Source: M3007 sp046299435
GTDB lineage: Bacteria > Bacteroidota > Bacteroidia > Chitinophagales > Saprospiraceae
Assembly (NCBI GenBank): GCA_046299435.1
Contig: JBKBIC010000002.1
Span: 12,330 to 76,329, forward strand
Reading direction: 5' to 3'
DNA length: 64,000 nucleotides
This document shows, in pieces, positions 41,037 to 49,593 of this stretch. The translations under genes and the position numbers were made by a program. The notes under the pieces were generated by a model. That model searched no databases, was not told the DNA's origin, and saw only the letters and a program-made list of their open reading frames with translations. Numbering within the stretch: the stretch's first letter is position 1; every line of letters begins with the position of its first letter.

Positions 41037-41891
41037 ATGAAAAAATCGCTCGCTCGCTTTTTATATTTTATCCTCGTTGCCTTGCTCGCGGCTTGCGGCA
41101 ACGAGCCAGTAAAAGTCGAAAACCAACCCGGCGCGACGGCTCCGCCGCCCGCTGCGGACACGGTTTCCGCTGGCAATTTTTCCGAAAAAAACGTTGCGCA
41201 CCCCGCCGAAAAACCTGCGGAACAAGTGCCCACCCCAGCCACCGATGCACCCAATTCGCAACCCAAAACCGTCGCAGCCCCGTCCGAAAAAATAGCCAAG
41301 CCCAAACCCGAAAAACAGCCAGCCGCCAGCCGCCAACCAGCGGGCATCCCCGAAGGTTTTGTGGACGTAGCCGCGCTGGACAAGAGCATCCGGCTCGACA
41401 TCCGGTACGCGACGACCAACAATTTCATGAAGCAAAAAGTCTATGATTGCCCGCGTTGCCTGCTCCGCCCGGAGGCCGCCGAGGCGATCGTGGAGGCACA
41501 CAAAACGCTGCAAAAGCAGGGCCTCGGCCTGAAAATGTACGATTGCTATCGTCCGCGCCCGTACCAGCAACGTCTCTGGGACATCACGCCCGACCCGAAC
41601 TACGTCGCCCCCCCGGCCAAAGGCTCCGTGCACGGGCGCGGGCTGGCCGTTGACCTGACCATTGTGGACAAAAACGGGAAGGAATTAGACATGGGCACGC
41701 CGTATGATTTTTTCGGCGAAGAGGCGCATACCGATTACCAAAAACTGCCCGCGCAAGTACTCGAAAACCGCCGCTTGCTGCGCGAAACATTGGCTGCCGT
41801 CGGCTTCGGGGCCATCGTCAACGAGTGGTGGCACTACAATTTCAAGAAAAAGGAGTACCCGCTTTCGGACGCGCTCTGGCCCTGCGAGTAA
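41037..41891 (+). CDS. M15-family D-alanyl-D-alanine dipeptidase, lipoprotein (VanX/DdpX-like)
   Basis: A 284-aa zinc peptidase. The N-terminus is a lipoprotein signal (YFILVALLAAC), followed by about 90 residues rich in Pro, Ala and Lys that act as a spacer. The catalytic domain starts near 105 (VDVAALDKSIRLDIRYATTN) and carries SVHGRGLAVDLTIVD (zinc ligands His and Asp), the substrate-binding Arg segment CYRPRPYQQRL, and EWWHYNF (catalytic Glu and zinc His). It hydrolyses D-Ala-D-Ala from peptidoglycan turnover, in the periplasm. No other vancomycin-type genes are present, so recycling rather than resistance is likely. Confidence 0.92.
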   Translation: MKKSLARFLYFILVALLAACGNEPVKVENQPGATAPPPAADTVSAGNFSEKNVAHPAEKPAEQVPTPATDAPNSQPKTVAAPSEKIAKPKPEKQPAASRQPAGIPEGFVDVAALDKSIRLDIRYATTNNFMKQKVYDCPRCLLRPEAAEAIVEAHKTLQKQGLGLKMYDCYRPRPYQQRLWDITPDPNYVAPPAKGSVHGRGLAVDLTIVDKNGKELDMGTPYDFFGEEAHTDYQKLPAQVLENRRLLRETLAAVGFGAIVNEWWHYNFKKKEYPLSDALWPCE

Positions 41892-42632
41892 TCAAAGCTC
41901 GATGACCTTGCGCTTGAACTCGAAGTTTTTGCCGAGGTAAACCTTCCGTACCATTTCGTCGGCGGCCAATTCCTCGGCGGTGCCGGCTTTCAGGATGCTG
42001 CCCTCGAACATGAGGTAGGCGCGGTCGGTGACGGAGAGCGTCTCCTGCACGTTGTGGTCGGTGATGAGGATACCGATGTTTTTGGTCTTCAATTTCGCCA
42101 CGATGTACTGGATGTCCTCCACCGCGATAGGGTCAATGCCCGCGAACGGCTCGTCGAGCAGGATGAACTTCGGGTCAGTGGCGAGTGCGCGGGCGATTTC
42201 GGTGCGCCGCCGCTCGCCGCCGCTGAGCGTGTCGCCCGCGCCTTTCCGTACCCGGTGCAGGTTGAACTCGTCCAGAAGCGATTCCAGTTTTTCGGCTTGC
42301 TCGGCCTCTGTCAGGCGGGTCATTTCGAGTACGGCGCGGATGTTGTCCTCGACCGAAAGTTTGCGGAAAACCGACGGTTCCTGCGGCAAATAACCGATGC
42401 CCAACTGGGCGCGACGGTACATGGGCAGGCTCGTAATGTCCTGATTTTCAAGAAAAACCGTGCCTTCGGTGGGCCGGATGAACCCGACGGTCATGTAAAA
42501 CGAAGTGGTTTTGCCCGCCCCGTTCGGGCCGAGCAGGCCGACGATTTCGCCCTGCTTCACATCGAAGGAAACGCCGCGCACGACGGTGCGTTTGCCGTAA
42601 GTTTTGACCAAGTTTTCTGCGCGAAGTGTCAT
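41892..42632 (-). CDS. lptB: LPS export ABC transporter ATPase LptB
   Basis: A 246-aa cytoplasmic ATPase that powers LptFG-dependent extraction of LPS. Walker A LGPNGAGKTT (about 34-43), LptB-specific RAQLGIGYLPQEPSVFRKLS around the Q-loop, signature LSGGERRRTEIARAL, Walker B FILLDEPFAGIDPIAVEDIQ and switch His in ITDHNVQET. These identify LptB rather than a generic branched-chain transporter ATPase. It is the last gene of a probable three-gene unit with the yqeY-like gene and the 468-aa protein; the 78-base gap to yqeY holds GTGATGAGTGATG-type word repeats. Confidence 0.95.
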   Translation of the reverse strand: MTLRAENLVKTYGKRTVVRGVSFDVKQGEIVGLLGPNGAGKTTSFYMTVGFIRPTEGTVFLENQDITSLPMYRRAQLGIGYLPQEPSVFRKLSVEDNIRAVLEMTRLTEAEQAEKLESLLDEFNLHRVRKGAGDTLSGGERRRTEIARALATDPKFILLDEPFAGIDPIAVEDIQYIVAKLKTKNIGILITDHNVQETLSVTDRAYLMFEGSILKAGTAEELAADEMVRKVYLGKNFEFKRKVIEL

Positions 42633-42710
42633 AATTCAAATGGTGAATTATGAGTGATGAGTGATGAATTCCGAACGGGACACCATTCCTTCACCACTCA
42701 TCCCCCATCA

Positions 42711-43157
42711 TTAGGCCAACAGGCGTTTCACGGTTTCCGAGATAGCCCGGCCTTCGGCCTTGCCCGCCAATTGCTTGGAAGCCAGGCCCATCACCTTGCC
42801 CATGTCTTTGGCCGACGTGGCCCCGACCTCGGCGATGATGCCGCGCACGACAGACTCAAGTGCCTCTCCTTCAAGCATTTGCGGCAGGTATTTGCGGATG
42901 ACCTCGATTTCCTCGCGCTCTTTTTCGGCCAGTTCCGGGCGGCCATTTTTTGTATAAATGTCGAACGACTCTTGGCGGCTTTTCACGAGTTTTTGCAGCA
43001 TCGCCACCTCGCGGGCTTCGTCAATGGCTTGGCCTGAGCCGTCGGTTTTCGCCAATTGAATCACGGATTTGATGGCGCGGATGCTCCGCAGTACGACCTC
43101 GTCCTTTGCTTTCATGGCGACGACGAGGTCTTTGTTGATTTTTTCTTCTAACGACAT
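42711..43157 (-). CDS. GatB/YqeY domain protein
   Basis: A 148-aa protein composed of the C-terminal tRNA-binding-type helical domain of GatB. Typical blocks: LEEKINKDLVVAMKAKDEVV, RSIRAIKSVIQLA, EKEREEIEVIRKYLPQMLEG and DMGKVMGLASKQLAGKAEGR. Stand-alone YqeY proteins probably bind tRNA or RNA; the exact role is unknown. It begins 11 bases after the stop of the 468-aa gene, indicating cotranscription. Confidence 0.92.
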   Translation of the reverse strand: MSLEEKINKDLVVAMKAKDEVVLRSIRAIKSVIQLAKTDGSGQAIDEAREVAMLQKLVKSRQESFDIYTKNGRPELAEKEREEIEVIRKYLPQMLEGEALESVVRGIIAEVGATSAKDMGKVMGLASKQLAGKAEGRAISETVKRLLA

Positions 43158-43168
43158 AATTGAGTGTT

Positions 43169-44575
43169 TTAAAATTCTTCCATCGGCATGGCACGGTGGC
43201 CGAACAGGTTTTTCTTTTTCGTCAGCCGTGCCACCTCCTCCGGCACCATTTTTTCCCAGCCCGGCTCGCCCTGTTGAATCATCCGCAGCACCCGTTTGTG
43301 GTAAATGTGCAGGATGTCGGGGTTGAAACTTTGCACGTCCACTATGTTGCCGTTTTCGAGCAAGTGCCTGTAAATGAAGCGGATAGGCTTCGGCACGTCG
43401 AGGTTTTGGGCGGTCAAAAGTTCGGCGTTGCCTTCTTCGCGGGCGGGGTAGGCGTAAAAACGGACGCTGCGCGGGAATAGTTCGCCGAAGGCTGCGAGCA
43501 GGTTGTCGGGGTTTTGTTCAAAGGTTTCGCGGAGGATGTTTTGCAGTTTCCGAACGCCGAGCGCGAGGCCGATACGCCCGATTCGGTACTCCGAAAAGTA
43601 GGCGATGAGCCGTTTGTGCCGCATGCAATTGGAGATGATGACCGTTTGGCCGAGGGCGCAGAGCATTTCGGCGCGGTCGAGGAAGTCGCGTTCGCGCAGG
43701 TCGCCGTCGGCTTGCAGGTTGTCGAGCGTGATTTCGGTGAGGAAAAACGTCTTGCCCGGTTCAGTCTCCGGCTCAGCGCAAAATTGGGCGTAGGCATTCG
43801 AAATCATGTCCTGCTGCACGAGCGTCGGCGGGCGGTAGCTGCCCCGTGCGACGAGGATGGATTTGCGGTACAAAAACTCGCTGGCGTGCAAGGGCCGACC
43901 GTCGGGGCCAAAAATGGCGACATCCGAAAGGCCGTTTTTGACAAGCCAAAGACAGATGAGTCGTTGGTCAAGTTGTTGAAAATCAGGGCCTTCGAGCCGC
44001 ACCATGTCAATCGCCACGCGGTCGCGGAGGTTGTCCAAAAGGCTGCGTATCAGGGCTTCGGGGGCGTTGGCAAAACGGTAGCAGGCGTAAATCATGTTCA
44101 CGCCGAGGATGCCGACGGCCTGCTGTTGGAGGCGGTTGTCGTTGTCCAAAAGCCGGACGTGGACGACCAAATCGTTCGGTGCGAGGTCGGGGCGCAGCTG
44201 GAAGCGCAGGCCGAGCCAGCCGTTGCCCCGTATTGTTTTTTGGTAGTTGATGGCCGTAACCGTGTCGGCGAAAGCAAAGAAATTTTGGCCGGGGCGCGAG
44301 GGGCGCAGGCGTTGTTCGAGGAGCGCGAACTCGTGGTCGAGCATTTTGTACAGCCGCGATTCGCAGACGTAGCGGCCTTTGGTCTCCGGGCCGTAAATCT
44401 CGTCGGACACGGTTTTGTCGTAGGCCGACATGGTTTTGGCAATGGTGCCGGCCGCCGCGCCAACTTGAAAAAAGTAGCGGGCCACTTCCTGCCCCGCGCC
44501 GATTTCGGCAAACGCACCATAAATGCGTTCGTCGAGGTTGATTTCGAGGGCTTTTTGCTCGGTTTCGCGGAACAT
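43169..44575 (-). CDS. Conserved protein of unknown function, often mislabelled TonB-dependent receptor (468 aa)
   Basis: The N-terminus LEINLDERIYGAFAEIGAGQ, EVARYFFQVGAAAGTIAKTM and SAYDKTVSDEIYG is the signature of a widely conserved bacterial family recorded in databases as TonB-dependent receptor or nicotinate-nucleotide adenylyltransferase. Nothing here supports either name: there is no signal peptide, no plug or beta-barrel pattern and no adenylyltransferase HxGH motif. The protein is soluble and of mixed alpha/beta character with conserved blocks ILGVNMIYACYRFA, FLDRAEMLCALGQTVIISNC and IGLALGVRKLQNIL. Function is unknown. The start at 44575 is the one kept in the family; it follows a TACCTTTG promoter by 65 bases and heads the yqeY-lptB unit. 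Confidence 0.85.
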   Translation of the reverse strand: MFRETEQKALEINLDERIYGAFAEIGAGQEVARYFFQVGAAAGTIAKTMSAYDKTVSDEIYGPETKGRYVCESRLYKMLDHEFALLEQRLRPSRPGQNFFAFADTVTAINYQKTIRGNGWLGLRFQLRPDLAPNDLVVHVRLLDNDNRLQQQAVGILGVNMIYACYRFANAPEALIRSLLDNLRDRVAIDMVRLEGPDFQQLDQRLICLWLVKNGLSDVAIFGPDGRPLHASEFLYRKSILVARGSYRPPTLVQQDMISNAYAQFCAEPETEPGKTFFLTEITLDNLQADGDLRERDFLDRAEMLCALGQTVIISNCMRHKRLIAYFSEYRIGRIGLALGVRKLQNILRETFEQNPDNLLAAFGELFPRSVRFYAYPAREEGNAELLTAQNLDVPKPIRFIYRHLLENGNIVDVQSFNPDILHIYHKRVLRMIQQGEPGWEKMVPEEVARLTKKKNLFGHRAMPMEEF

Positions 44576-44640
44576 CGGCGGCGGTATGTTTTCGTGTGAA
44601 GTGTAGGCGGGCGGTGCAATGTTTTGTGGAAAAACAGTGC

Positions 44641-44648
44641 CAAAGGTA
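44641..44648 (-). promoter_or_regulatory. Bacteroidota -7 element (TACCTTTG)
   Basis: Minus-strand TACCTTTG followed by GCAC, about 65 bases before the start at 44575; it supports that start over one at 44683, which lies upstream of the promoter. Confidence 0.65.
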
Positions 44649-44679
44649 GGACGCTGCGGCCCGAAATCATCGGCCTCTG

Positions 44680-45363
44680 TCAAAGCATCCCCTCGTCGGC
44701 GAAGCTGAAAAAGCCGCGCTCCGAAACGATGAGGTGGTCGAGCAATGGCAGGTCGAGCAGCGCGCCCGCCTGCCGGATGCGCTTGGTCAGGTCTATGTCG
44801 GCTTGGCTGGGTTTGAGGCTGCCGGACGGGTGGTTGTGGATGGCGATGGCCGCTGCCGCGCGGGATTCGATGGCGGTTTTGAAGACCATTTTCAGGTCAA
44901 CGACCGTGCCTGCCATGCCGCCTGTGCTGAGGCGTTCGCGGGCGAAGACCTCGTTGGCTTTGTTCAAGAGCAACAGCCAAAACTCCTCGTGGTGCAGGTC
45001 GGTGAGCAGCGGCGCGATGGCATTGAAGGCATCGCGGCTGCAAGTGATGCGCGGGCGTTCGCGCAGGTCGCTGAGCTGGCGGCGGCGGCCCAGTTCGAGC
45101 GCGGCGGCGATGGTGATGGCTTTGGCTTCGCCGATGCCCTTGAATTTTTCGAGTTCGCGGAGGCTGCGTTTGCCCAGCTCGTGCAGGTTGTTGTCGCTGC
45201 CGGCGAGGATGCGCTGGGCGAGCGCGACGGCACTTTCGCCGACGGTTCCGCTGCCGATGAGGATGGCCAAAAGTTCGGCATCCGAGAGGCTGTGTTTGCC
45301 TTTGAGCAGCATTTTTTCGCGGGGGCGGTCTTCTTCGGCCCAAGAGGTGATGGCGAGCGACAT
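44680..45363 (-). CDS. radC: RadC-family JAMM-domain protein
   Basis: A 227-aa protein with an N-terminal helix-hairpin-helix part (LLAILIGSGTVGESAVALAQ; LEKFKGIGEAKAITIAAALE) and a C-terminal MPN/JAMM metalloprotease fold, with the metal motif IAIHNHPSGSLKPSQADI (HxHPxG...SxxD). The family was named for DNA repair, but that role is doubtful; competence or restriction-related roles have been suggested for relatives. Metal ligands look intact. It has its own TAGGTTTG promoter 47 bases upstream, inside the tail of the LytTR gene spacing. Confidence 0.92.
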   Translation of the reverse strand: MSLAITSWAEEDRPREKMLLKGKHSLSDAELLAILIGSGTVGESAVALAQRILAGSDNNLHELGKRSLRELEKFKGIGEAKAITIAAALELGRRRQLSDLRERPRITCSRDAFNAIAPLLTDLHHEEFWLLLLNKANEVFARERLSTGGMAGTVVDLKMVFKTAIESRAAAAIAIHNHPSGSLKPSQADIDLTKRIRQAGALLDLPLLDHLIVSERGFFSFADEGML

Positions 45364-45409
45364 GGCGGGGAGCGTGTGCTGGTGTGTGTTTTCTCAAAAA
45401 AGCGGGCGA

Positions 45410-45417
45410 CAAACCTA
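45410..45417 (-). promoter_or_regulatory. Bacteroidota -7 element (TAGGTTTG)
   Basis: Minus-strand TAGGTTTG followed by TCGCC, 47 bases before the radC ATG at 45363. Confidence 0.55.
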
Positions 45418-45425
45418 ACATTGCT

Positions 45426-46124
45426 TCAGCCAAAAATCGCCTCGGTCACTTCCTTTTTCCGCGCCCGCGCCACCGGGATGCGCACTTCGCCGATGAGCAA
45501 ATCGTCGCCATCCATTTTTTGGACACGGTTTTTGGCGACGATGAACGACTTGTGCGCCCGCACGAAATGGCTCGCCGGGAGTGTGTTTTCGAGGTTGTTC
45601 AGGCTTTCGAGGGTGACGAATTTTTCCGCTGACGTGAAAATCTTGACGTACTCCTTCCAGCCTTCGATGTGGGTGATGTCGGCAAACGGGATTTTCACCC
45701 ATTGGCGGTCGGCTTTTATGGTCAAAAAACCATCGAGTTCGGGCGAAGTGGCGACCGAGCCTTGCCGATTTTGGAGCAACACCCGTGCTTTTTCGATGGC
45801 CTTTTGGAACCGCTCGAACGAGTATGGTTTGACGAGATAATCCGCCGCATCAAGGTCGAATGCCTCGTGCGCGTGCTGGGCGTAGGCCGTTGTGAAAATA
45901 GTCACGGGCTTGCGGCTGACCGTTCGGAGCAAATTGAGGCCGCTCAAAACGGGCATCTGGATGTCCAGAAAAAGCAAGTCCACCAAGTCGCTTTGCAGCA
46001 CTTCGACGGCCCGGATGGGGCTTTTGCATTTTTCGACGACCTCGAAGCCGGGCGTTTGCTCGATGAATCTTTCGAGCAGCGCGAGGGCAAGGTGTTCGTC
46101 GTCCACAAGTAGGCAGCGTATCAT
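45426..46124 (-). CDS. LytTR-family response regulator
   Basis: A 232-aa two-component regulator. Receiver domain at about 1-120: acidic pocket LLVDDEH (Asp8/Asp9), phosphoacceptor Asp54 in LFLDIQMPVLSG, Thr in FTTAYAQHAHEAFDL and Lys in DYLVKPYSFERF. The C-terminal LytTR DNA-binding domain at about 135-232 has FLTIKADRQWVKIPFADITH, KIFTSAEKFVTLESLNNLEN and SHFVRAHKSFIVAKNRVQKM. No histidine kinase gene is adjacent, so its sensor is encoded elsewhere. It lies 42 bases after the alpha/beta hydrolase stop on the same strand. Confidence 0.93.
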   Translation of the reverse strand: MIRCLLVDDEHLALALLERFIEQTPGFEVVEKCKSPIRAVEVLQSDLVDLLFLDIQMPVLSGLNLLRTVSRKPVTIFTTAYAQHAHEAFDLDAADYLVKPYSFERFQKAIEKARVLLQNRQGSVATSPELDGFLTIKADRQWVKIPFADITHIEGWKEYVKIFTSAEKFVTLESLNNLENTLPASHFVRAHKSFIVAKNRVQKMDGDDLLIGEVRIPVARARKKEVTEAIFG

Positions 46125-46166
46125 GTTGATAGGGATGAGCGTGAGGGATGAGGAACGGCACGGGTG

Positions 46167-47042
46167 CTATTTTTTCAAAAGTTCGAGCAGTGCGTCGCGC
46201 ACGATGGGGTGGCGGTTCCAAAGGATGAAGTGATCGCCATCGGGCAAAATCCGTACCCGCAAATCGGGGTTCCCGGCGAGCATTTTACGGGCGAAGTCTG
46301 TGTTCCCGACCGGAACCAAGCGGTCGTTTTGAGCGTGCAAAACAATCACAGGACAGGCAATTTTCGGCCAAAGTGGCACCATTTGGTGCAATTCGGTCTG
46401 CAATGCCCGGATTTCACGGTTGCTGGCGAACAGGCTTCTGGGCGTGAGCCAACTGACGGGCGGGTTGTCCACGACGGGTTCCCACCAATTGCGCGGCTCC
46501 AAATCGGGGTCAACCGAGCCGGCGACGAGGAGCAGCCCGGCCACGCGCTCCGGGTAGTCCATTGCAAAACGGGCGATGAGCGGCCCGCCCAGCGAGTGCC
46601 CGGCCAGCAGCACTTTTTGGGTCGTCGGGCCGGGGCAGGCATCCAGCGCGGCCAAGAGCGCGGCAGCCTGTTTCACAAGCGAACGCTCCGCGCGGCCCAA
46701 GCCGGAATAGCCAAAACCGGGGCGGTCAACAGCCACCAAGCGGGCGCGATTCGTCAGCGCGGTATCGGCCAGATAGCCGAGCCAAGCATCGGACGAGCCG
46801 GGCGACCCATGCACCAGCAGCACCGTCGGCAGCGAATCCGCGCCGATGCGCACGGCATGAATTTTCCGCCCGTCAGCACTTTTTGCGTCGAAAAAAATGG
46901 GCGTGGCCGCTTGGCCGCGTGCGCGGATTTTTCGGGCAAATGCCGCATCGGGGGTTCGCATGGCGAGGCAGCCGCTTTGCATGGCGACCACCCAAGCGAT
47001 GAGCGAAAGGGACAGGACAGGGAACATTTTCCGGCGCATCAT
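46167..47042 (-). CDS. Alpha/beta hydrolase with N-terminal membrane anchor or signal
   Basis: A 291-aa hydrolase. The N-terminus (MMRRKMFPVLSLSLIAWVVA, then AMQSGC) looks like a signal with a possible lipobox Cys, so it should be exported. The fold has VLLVHGSPGSSDAWLGYLAD, LVAVDRPGFGYSG, nucleophile LLAGHSLGGPLI, acid in VLHAQNDRLVPVGN and His in ILPDGDHFILWNR. The triad is complete; the substrate is unknown. Divergent from galK with 69 bases between; the first gene of a likely unit with the LytTR regulator. Confidence 0.87.
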   Translation of the reverse strand: MMRRKMFPVLSLSLIAWVVAMQSGCLAMRTPDAAFARKIRARGQAATPIFFDAKSADGRKIHAVRIGADSLPTVLLVHGSPGSSDAWLGYLADTALTNRARLVAVDRPGFGYSGLGRAERSLVKQAAALLAALDACPGPTTQKVLLAGHSLGGPLIARFAMDYPERVAGLLLVAGSVDPDLEPRNWWEPVVDNPPVSWLTPRSLFASNREIRALQTELHQMVPLWPKIACPVIVLHAQNDRLVPVGNTDFARKMLAGNPDLRVRILPDGDHFILWNRHPIVRDALLELLKK

Positions 47043-47111
47043 CTCGGTTCAAATGGTTGTGTGCGAGGCAGTTGGAGCCAAATCCGCGAAACTTGGGTTT
47101 CTTTGCGGCCC

Positions 47112-48278
47112 ATGATTTCAGCAACATATCCGGGCAGCATCGCCCAGTCTTTCGAGCAAAATTTTGGTCGCAAGCCCGCGCTCGTCGTGCGGGCACCGGG
47201 CCGCATCAACCTCCTCGGCGAACACACCGATTACAACGAAGGCTGGGTACTGCCGGCGGCGATTGACCGTGCCATTTGGTTGGCCGTCGCGCCGCGCACC
47301 GACGCGGCACTGCACCTCGTGGCGCACGATTTGGGCGAAAAATACACTAGCTCGCTGCACCAATTGGAAAAATCTGGCCGGGGCTGGCCGGACTATTTGC
47401 TCGGTGTTTTTCACGTCTTGCAACAGGAAAATTTGCCCGTCGAGGGCATGGATGTGCTGTTCGGCGGAGACATCCCGGTCGGCGCGGGCCTGTCGTCGTC
47501 GGCAGCATTGGAGGGCGGTATGTTGTTCGCAATCAACGAGTTGCACGGCTTCGGCCTCGAACGCCCGCAGCTGGCACGGCTTGCCCAGCGCGCCGAAAAC
47601 GAGTTCGTCGGCATGAACTGCGGCATCATGGATATGTATGCCTCGCTCATGGGCCGGGCCGGGCATTTCCTGCGGCTGGACTGCCGGACGCTGGCAACCG
47701 AGTACGCGCCGTTCGATGCGCCCGATTGGTCGTTCGTGCTCTGCGACAGCGGCGTGAAACACGCGCTCGTGGATTCGGAGTACAACCAACGGCGGCGCGA
47801 GTGCGAGGCGGGCGTGGCGATTTTGAGGCGATTTTTTCCCGAAATCCGTAGCCTGCGCGACGTGTCGGAAGCCATGCTGGATGAGGCGGGCGACGCACTG
47901 CCCGAACCCATCCGGGCGCGGTGCCGCTACGTCGTGGCAGAAAACGGGCGCGTGGAAAAAATGTGCATCGCCCTGAAAAACAACGACTTGCAAACCGTCG
48001 GGCAACTGATGTTCGACACCCACGAGGGCCTGCGGACGAGCTACGAGGTGAGCTGCGCGGAGATGGATTTCCTCGTCGAGGCGGCCCGGCACGACCCGGC
48101 AGTGCTCGGTGCCCGGATGATGGGCGGTGGCTTCGGCGGCTGCACACTGAATCTCGTGCGCCATGCCGACGAAGCCTGTTTTCAAAGCCGGATGCAACAG
48201 GCTTTTCGGCAAAAATGGGCACGCGAGCTGGCGTGTTTTTCCGTGCAACTTTCCGACGGCACCAGCCTTTGCCCATGA
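47112..48278 (+). CDS. galK: Galactokinase
   Basis: A 388-aa GHMP-family kinase that phosphorylates galactose to galactose-1-phosphate (Leloir pathway). Motif 1 VVRAPGRINLLGEHTDYNEG (galactose-binding signature, about 26-45), motif 2 IPVGAGLSSSAALEG (ATP loop, about 120-134) and motif 3 ARMMGGGFGGCTLNLV near the C-terminus are intact. The Asp of CGIMDMYASLMG is the catalytic base. galT and galE are not in the window. The ATG at 47112 matches the family and is preceded by TTTCTTTG, a near match to the -7 element ending six bases before it. Confidence 0.95.
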   Translation: MISATYPGSIAQSFEQNFGRKPALVVRAPGRINLLGEHTDYNEGWVLPAAIDRAIWLAVAPRTDAALHLVAHDLGEKYTSSLHQLEKSGRGWPDYLLGVFHVLQQENLPVEGMDVLFGGDIPVGAGLSSSAALEGGMLFAINELHGFGLERPQLARLAQRAENEFVGMNCGIMDMYASLMGRAGHFLRLDCRTLATEYAPFDAPDWSFVLCDSGVKHALVDSEYNQRRRECEAGVAILRRFFPEIRSLRDVSEAMLDEAGDALPEPIRARCRYVVAENGRVEKMCIALKNNDLQTVGQLMFDTHEGLRTSYEVSCAEMDFLVEAARHDPAVLGARMMGGGFGGCTLNLVRHADEACFQSRMQQAFRQKWARELACFSVQLSDGTSLCP

Positions 48279-48363
48279 AACCTTTTGCGGCAAGGCCGCG
48301 TTGACTGCGGCCAAGTGGCTAATTTCGCCGCCCGAATCAGGGCAAAGCCCACCAAAATCACAC

Positions 48364-49593
48364 ATGGCAAAAGACTGGAATCTGGGAGAAAAAAACTCCG
48401 GCCTCAAACGCGAAGAGGAACACTGCTTGCTCGTCAGCGTCATCACGCCCGAAATCGGCGAGACAGTGGCGCACGAGCACATGGACGAACTTGAATTTTT
48501 GGCGCAAACCGCCGGTGCCGTTACCGTCAAGCGATTCACCCAGCGGCTCAACCACGCCGACCTGCGGACGTATGTCGGCAAGGGAAAATTGGAGGAAATC
48601 CAACGCTACCTCGAACGCCACGAGGAGGTCAACATGGTCATTTTCGACGACGACCTCACGGGCAAACAAACCAACAACATCGAGGAGGCTTTGAAGGTGA
48701 AAATCGTGGACAGGTCGTCGCTCATCCTCGACATTTTCGCCAATCGCGCCCAGACGGCGCAGGCCAAAACGCAGGTCGAACTGGCGCAAATGAAATACCT
48801 GCTGCCCCGCCTGCGCGGGCTTTGGACGCACTTGGAGCGGCAGCGCGGCGGCATCGGGATGCGCGGCCCCGGCGAAACGCAAATCGAAACCGACCGTCGA
48901 ATCGTGCAAACCCGCATCAAAAACCTCGAAATCAAACTCAAAGAGATTGACAAACAGGCCCAAACGCAGCGCAAAACGCGCGGCGAAATGATTCGCGTCG
49001 CGCTCGTCGGCTACACCAACGTCGGCAAAAGCACACTGATGAACCTGCTTTCAAAATCGGAAGTGCTGGCCGAAAACAAACTCTTCGCCACGCTTGACAC
49101 CACCGTGCGGAAGGTCGTTTTTGGCCAAATGCCTTTCCTGCTCAGCGACACGGTCGGGTTCATCCGCAAGCTGCCGCACCACCTCGTGGAAAGTTTCAAA
49201 AGCACCCTCGACGAGGTGCGCGAATGCGACATCCTGCTGCACGTCGTGGATGTGGCGCACCCGCAATTTGAAGACCACGTCCGCACCGTGCAGGCCACGC
49301 TGCAAGACATCGGCGCAGCGGACAAACCGACACTCATGGTGTTCAACAAAGTGGATTTGTATCGAAAAACCGTGTTCGACGACCTCCTCGACCAAGCCAC
49401 GCGGCAGGAAATCGAGGCCGATTTGAAGGAACGCCTGCAGCTGGCCTACGGCGAAAACGTCTTCGTCTCCGCTCACTCAAAAGAGGGCATCGAGGCCCTC
49501 CGCGAACGCCTGACGCGCATGATAAAAGAGGAGTACGTCGTGCGCTATCCACATCAGGTAAAAGGCTGGGCAACAGCGGGTTATGAGGAATAA
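48364..49593 (+). CDS. hflX: Ribosome-associated GTPase HflX
   Basis: A 409-aa GTPase that rescues stalled or heat-damaged ribosomes. N-terminal HflX domain: DELEFLAQTAGAVTVKRFTQ, TYVGKGKLEEI and VIFDDDLTGKQTNNIEEAL; the Gly-rich linker with ERQRGGIGMRGPGETQIETD; the G domain with VALVGYTNVGKSTLMNLLSK (G1), LLSDTVGFIRKLPHHLVESF (G3, DTVG) and MVFNKVDLYRKT (G4). The ATG at 48364 is preferred over an in-frame extension into galK. Its stop overlaps the opposing Uma2-like gene by 13 bases. Confidence 0.95.
   Translation: MAKDWNLGEKNSGLKREEEHCLLVSVITPEIGETVAHEHMDELEFLAQTAGAVTVKRFTQRLNHADLRTYVGKGKLEEIQRYLERHEEVNMVIFDDDLTGKQTNNIEEALKVKIVDRSSLILDIFANRAQTAQAKTQVELAQMKYLLPRLRGLWTHLERQRGGIGMRGPGETQIETDRRIVQTRIKNLEIKLKEIDKQAQTQRKTRGEMIRVALVGYTNVGKSTLMNLLSKSEVLAENKLFATLDTTVRKVVFGQMPFLLSDTVGFIRKLPHHLVESFKSTLDEVRECDILLHVVDVAHPQFEDHVRTVQATLQDIGAADKPTLMVFNKVDLYRKTVFDDLLDQATRQEIEADLKERLQLAYGENVFVSAHSKEGIEALRERLTRMIKEEYVVRYPHQVKGWATAGYEE

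Noticed and set aside
41037..41891. Vancomycin-resistance gene cluster, suggested by the VanX-like dipeptidase
   Set aside because: No VanH/VanA ligase or VanRS regulator is present; single lipoprotein dipeptidases are normal in Gram-negative peptidoglycan recycling.
47118..48581. 487-codon minus-strand frame opposite galK and the start of hflX
   Set aside because: It is antisense of two genes with intact, recognisable products; the frame is open only because of codon bias at high GC.
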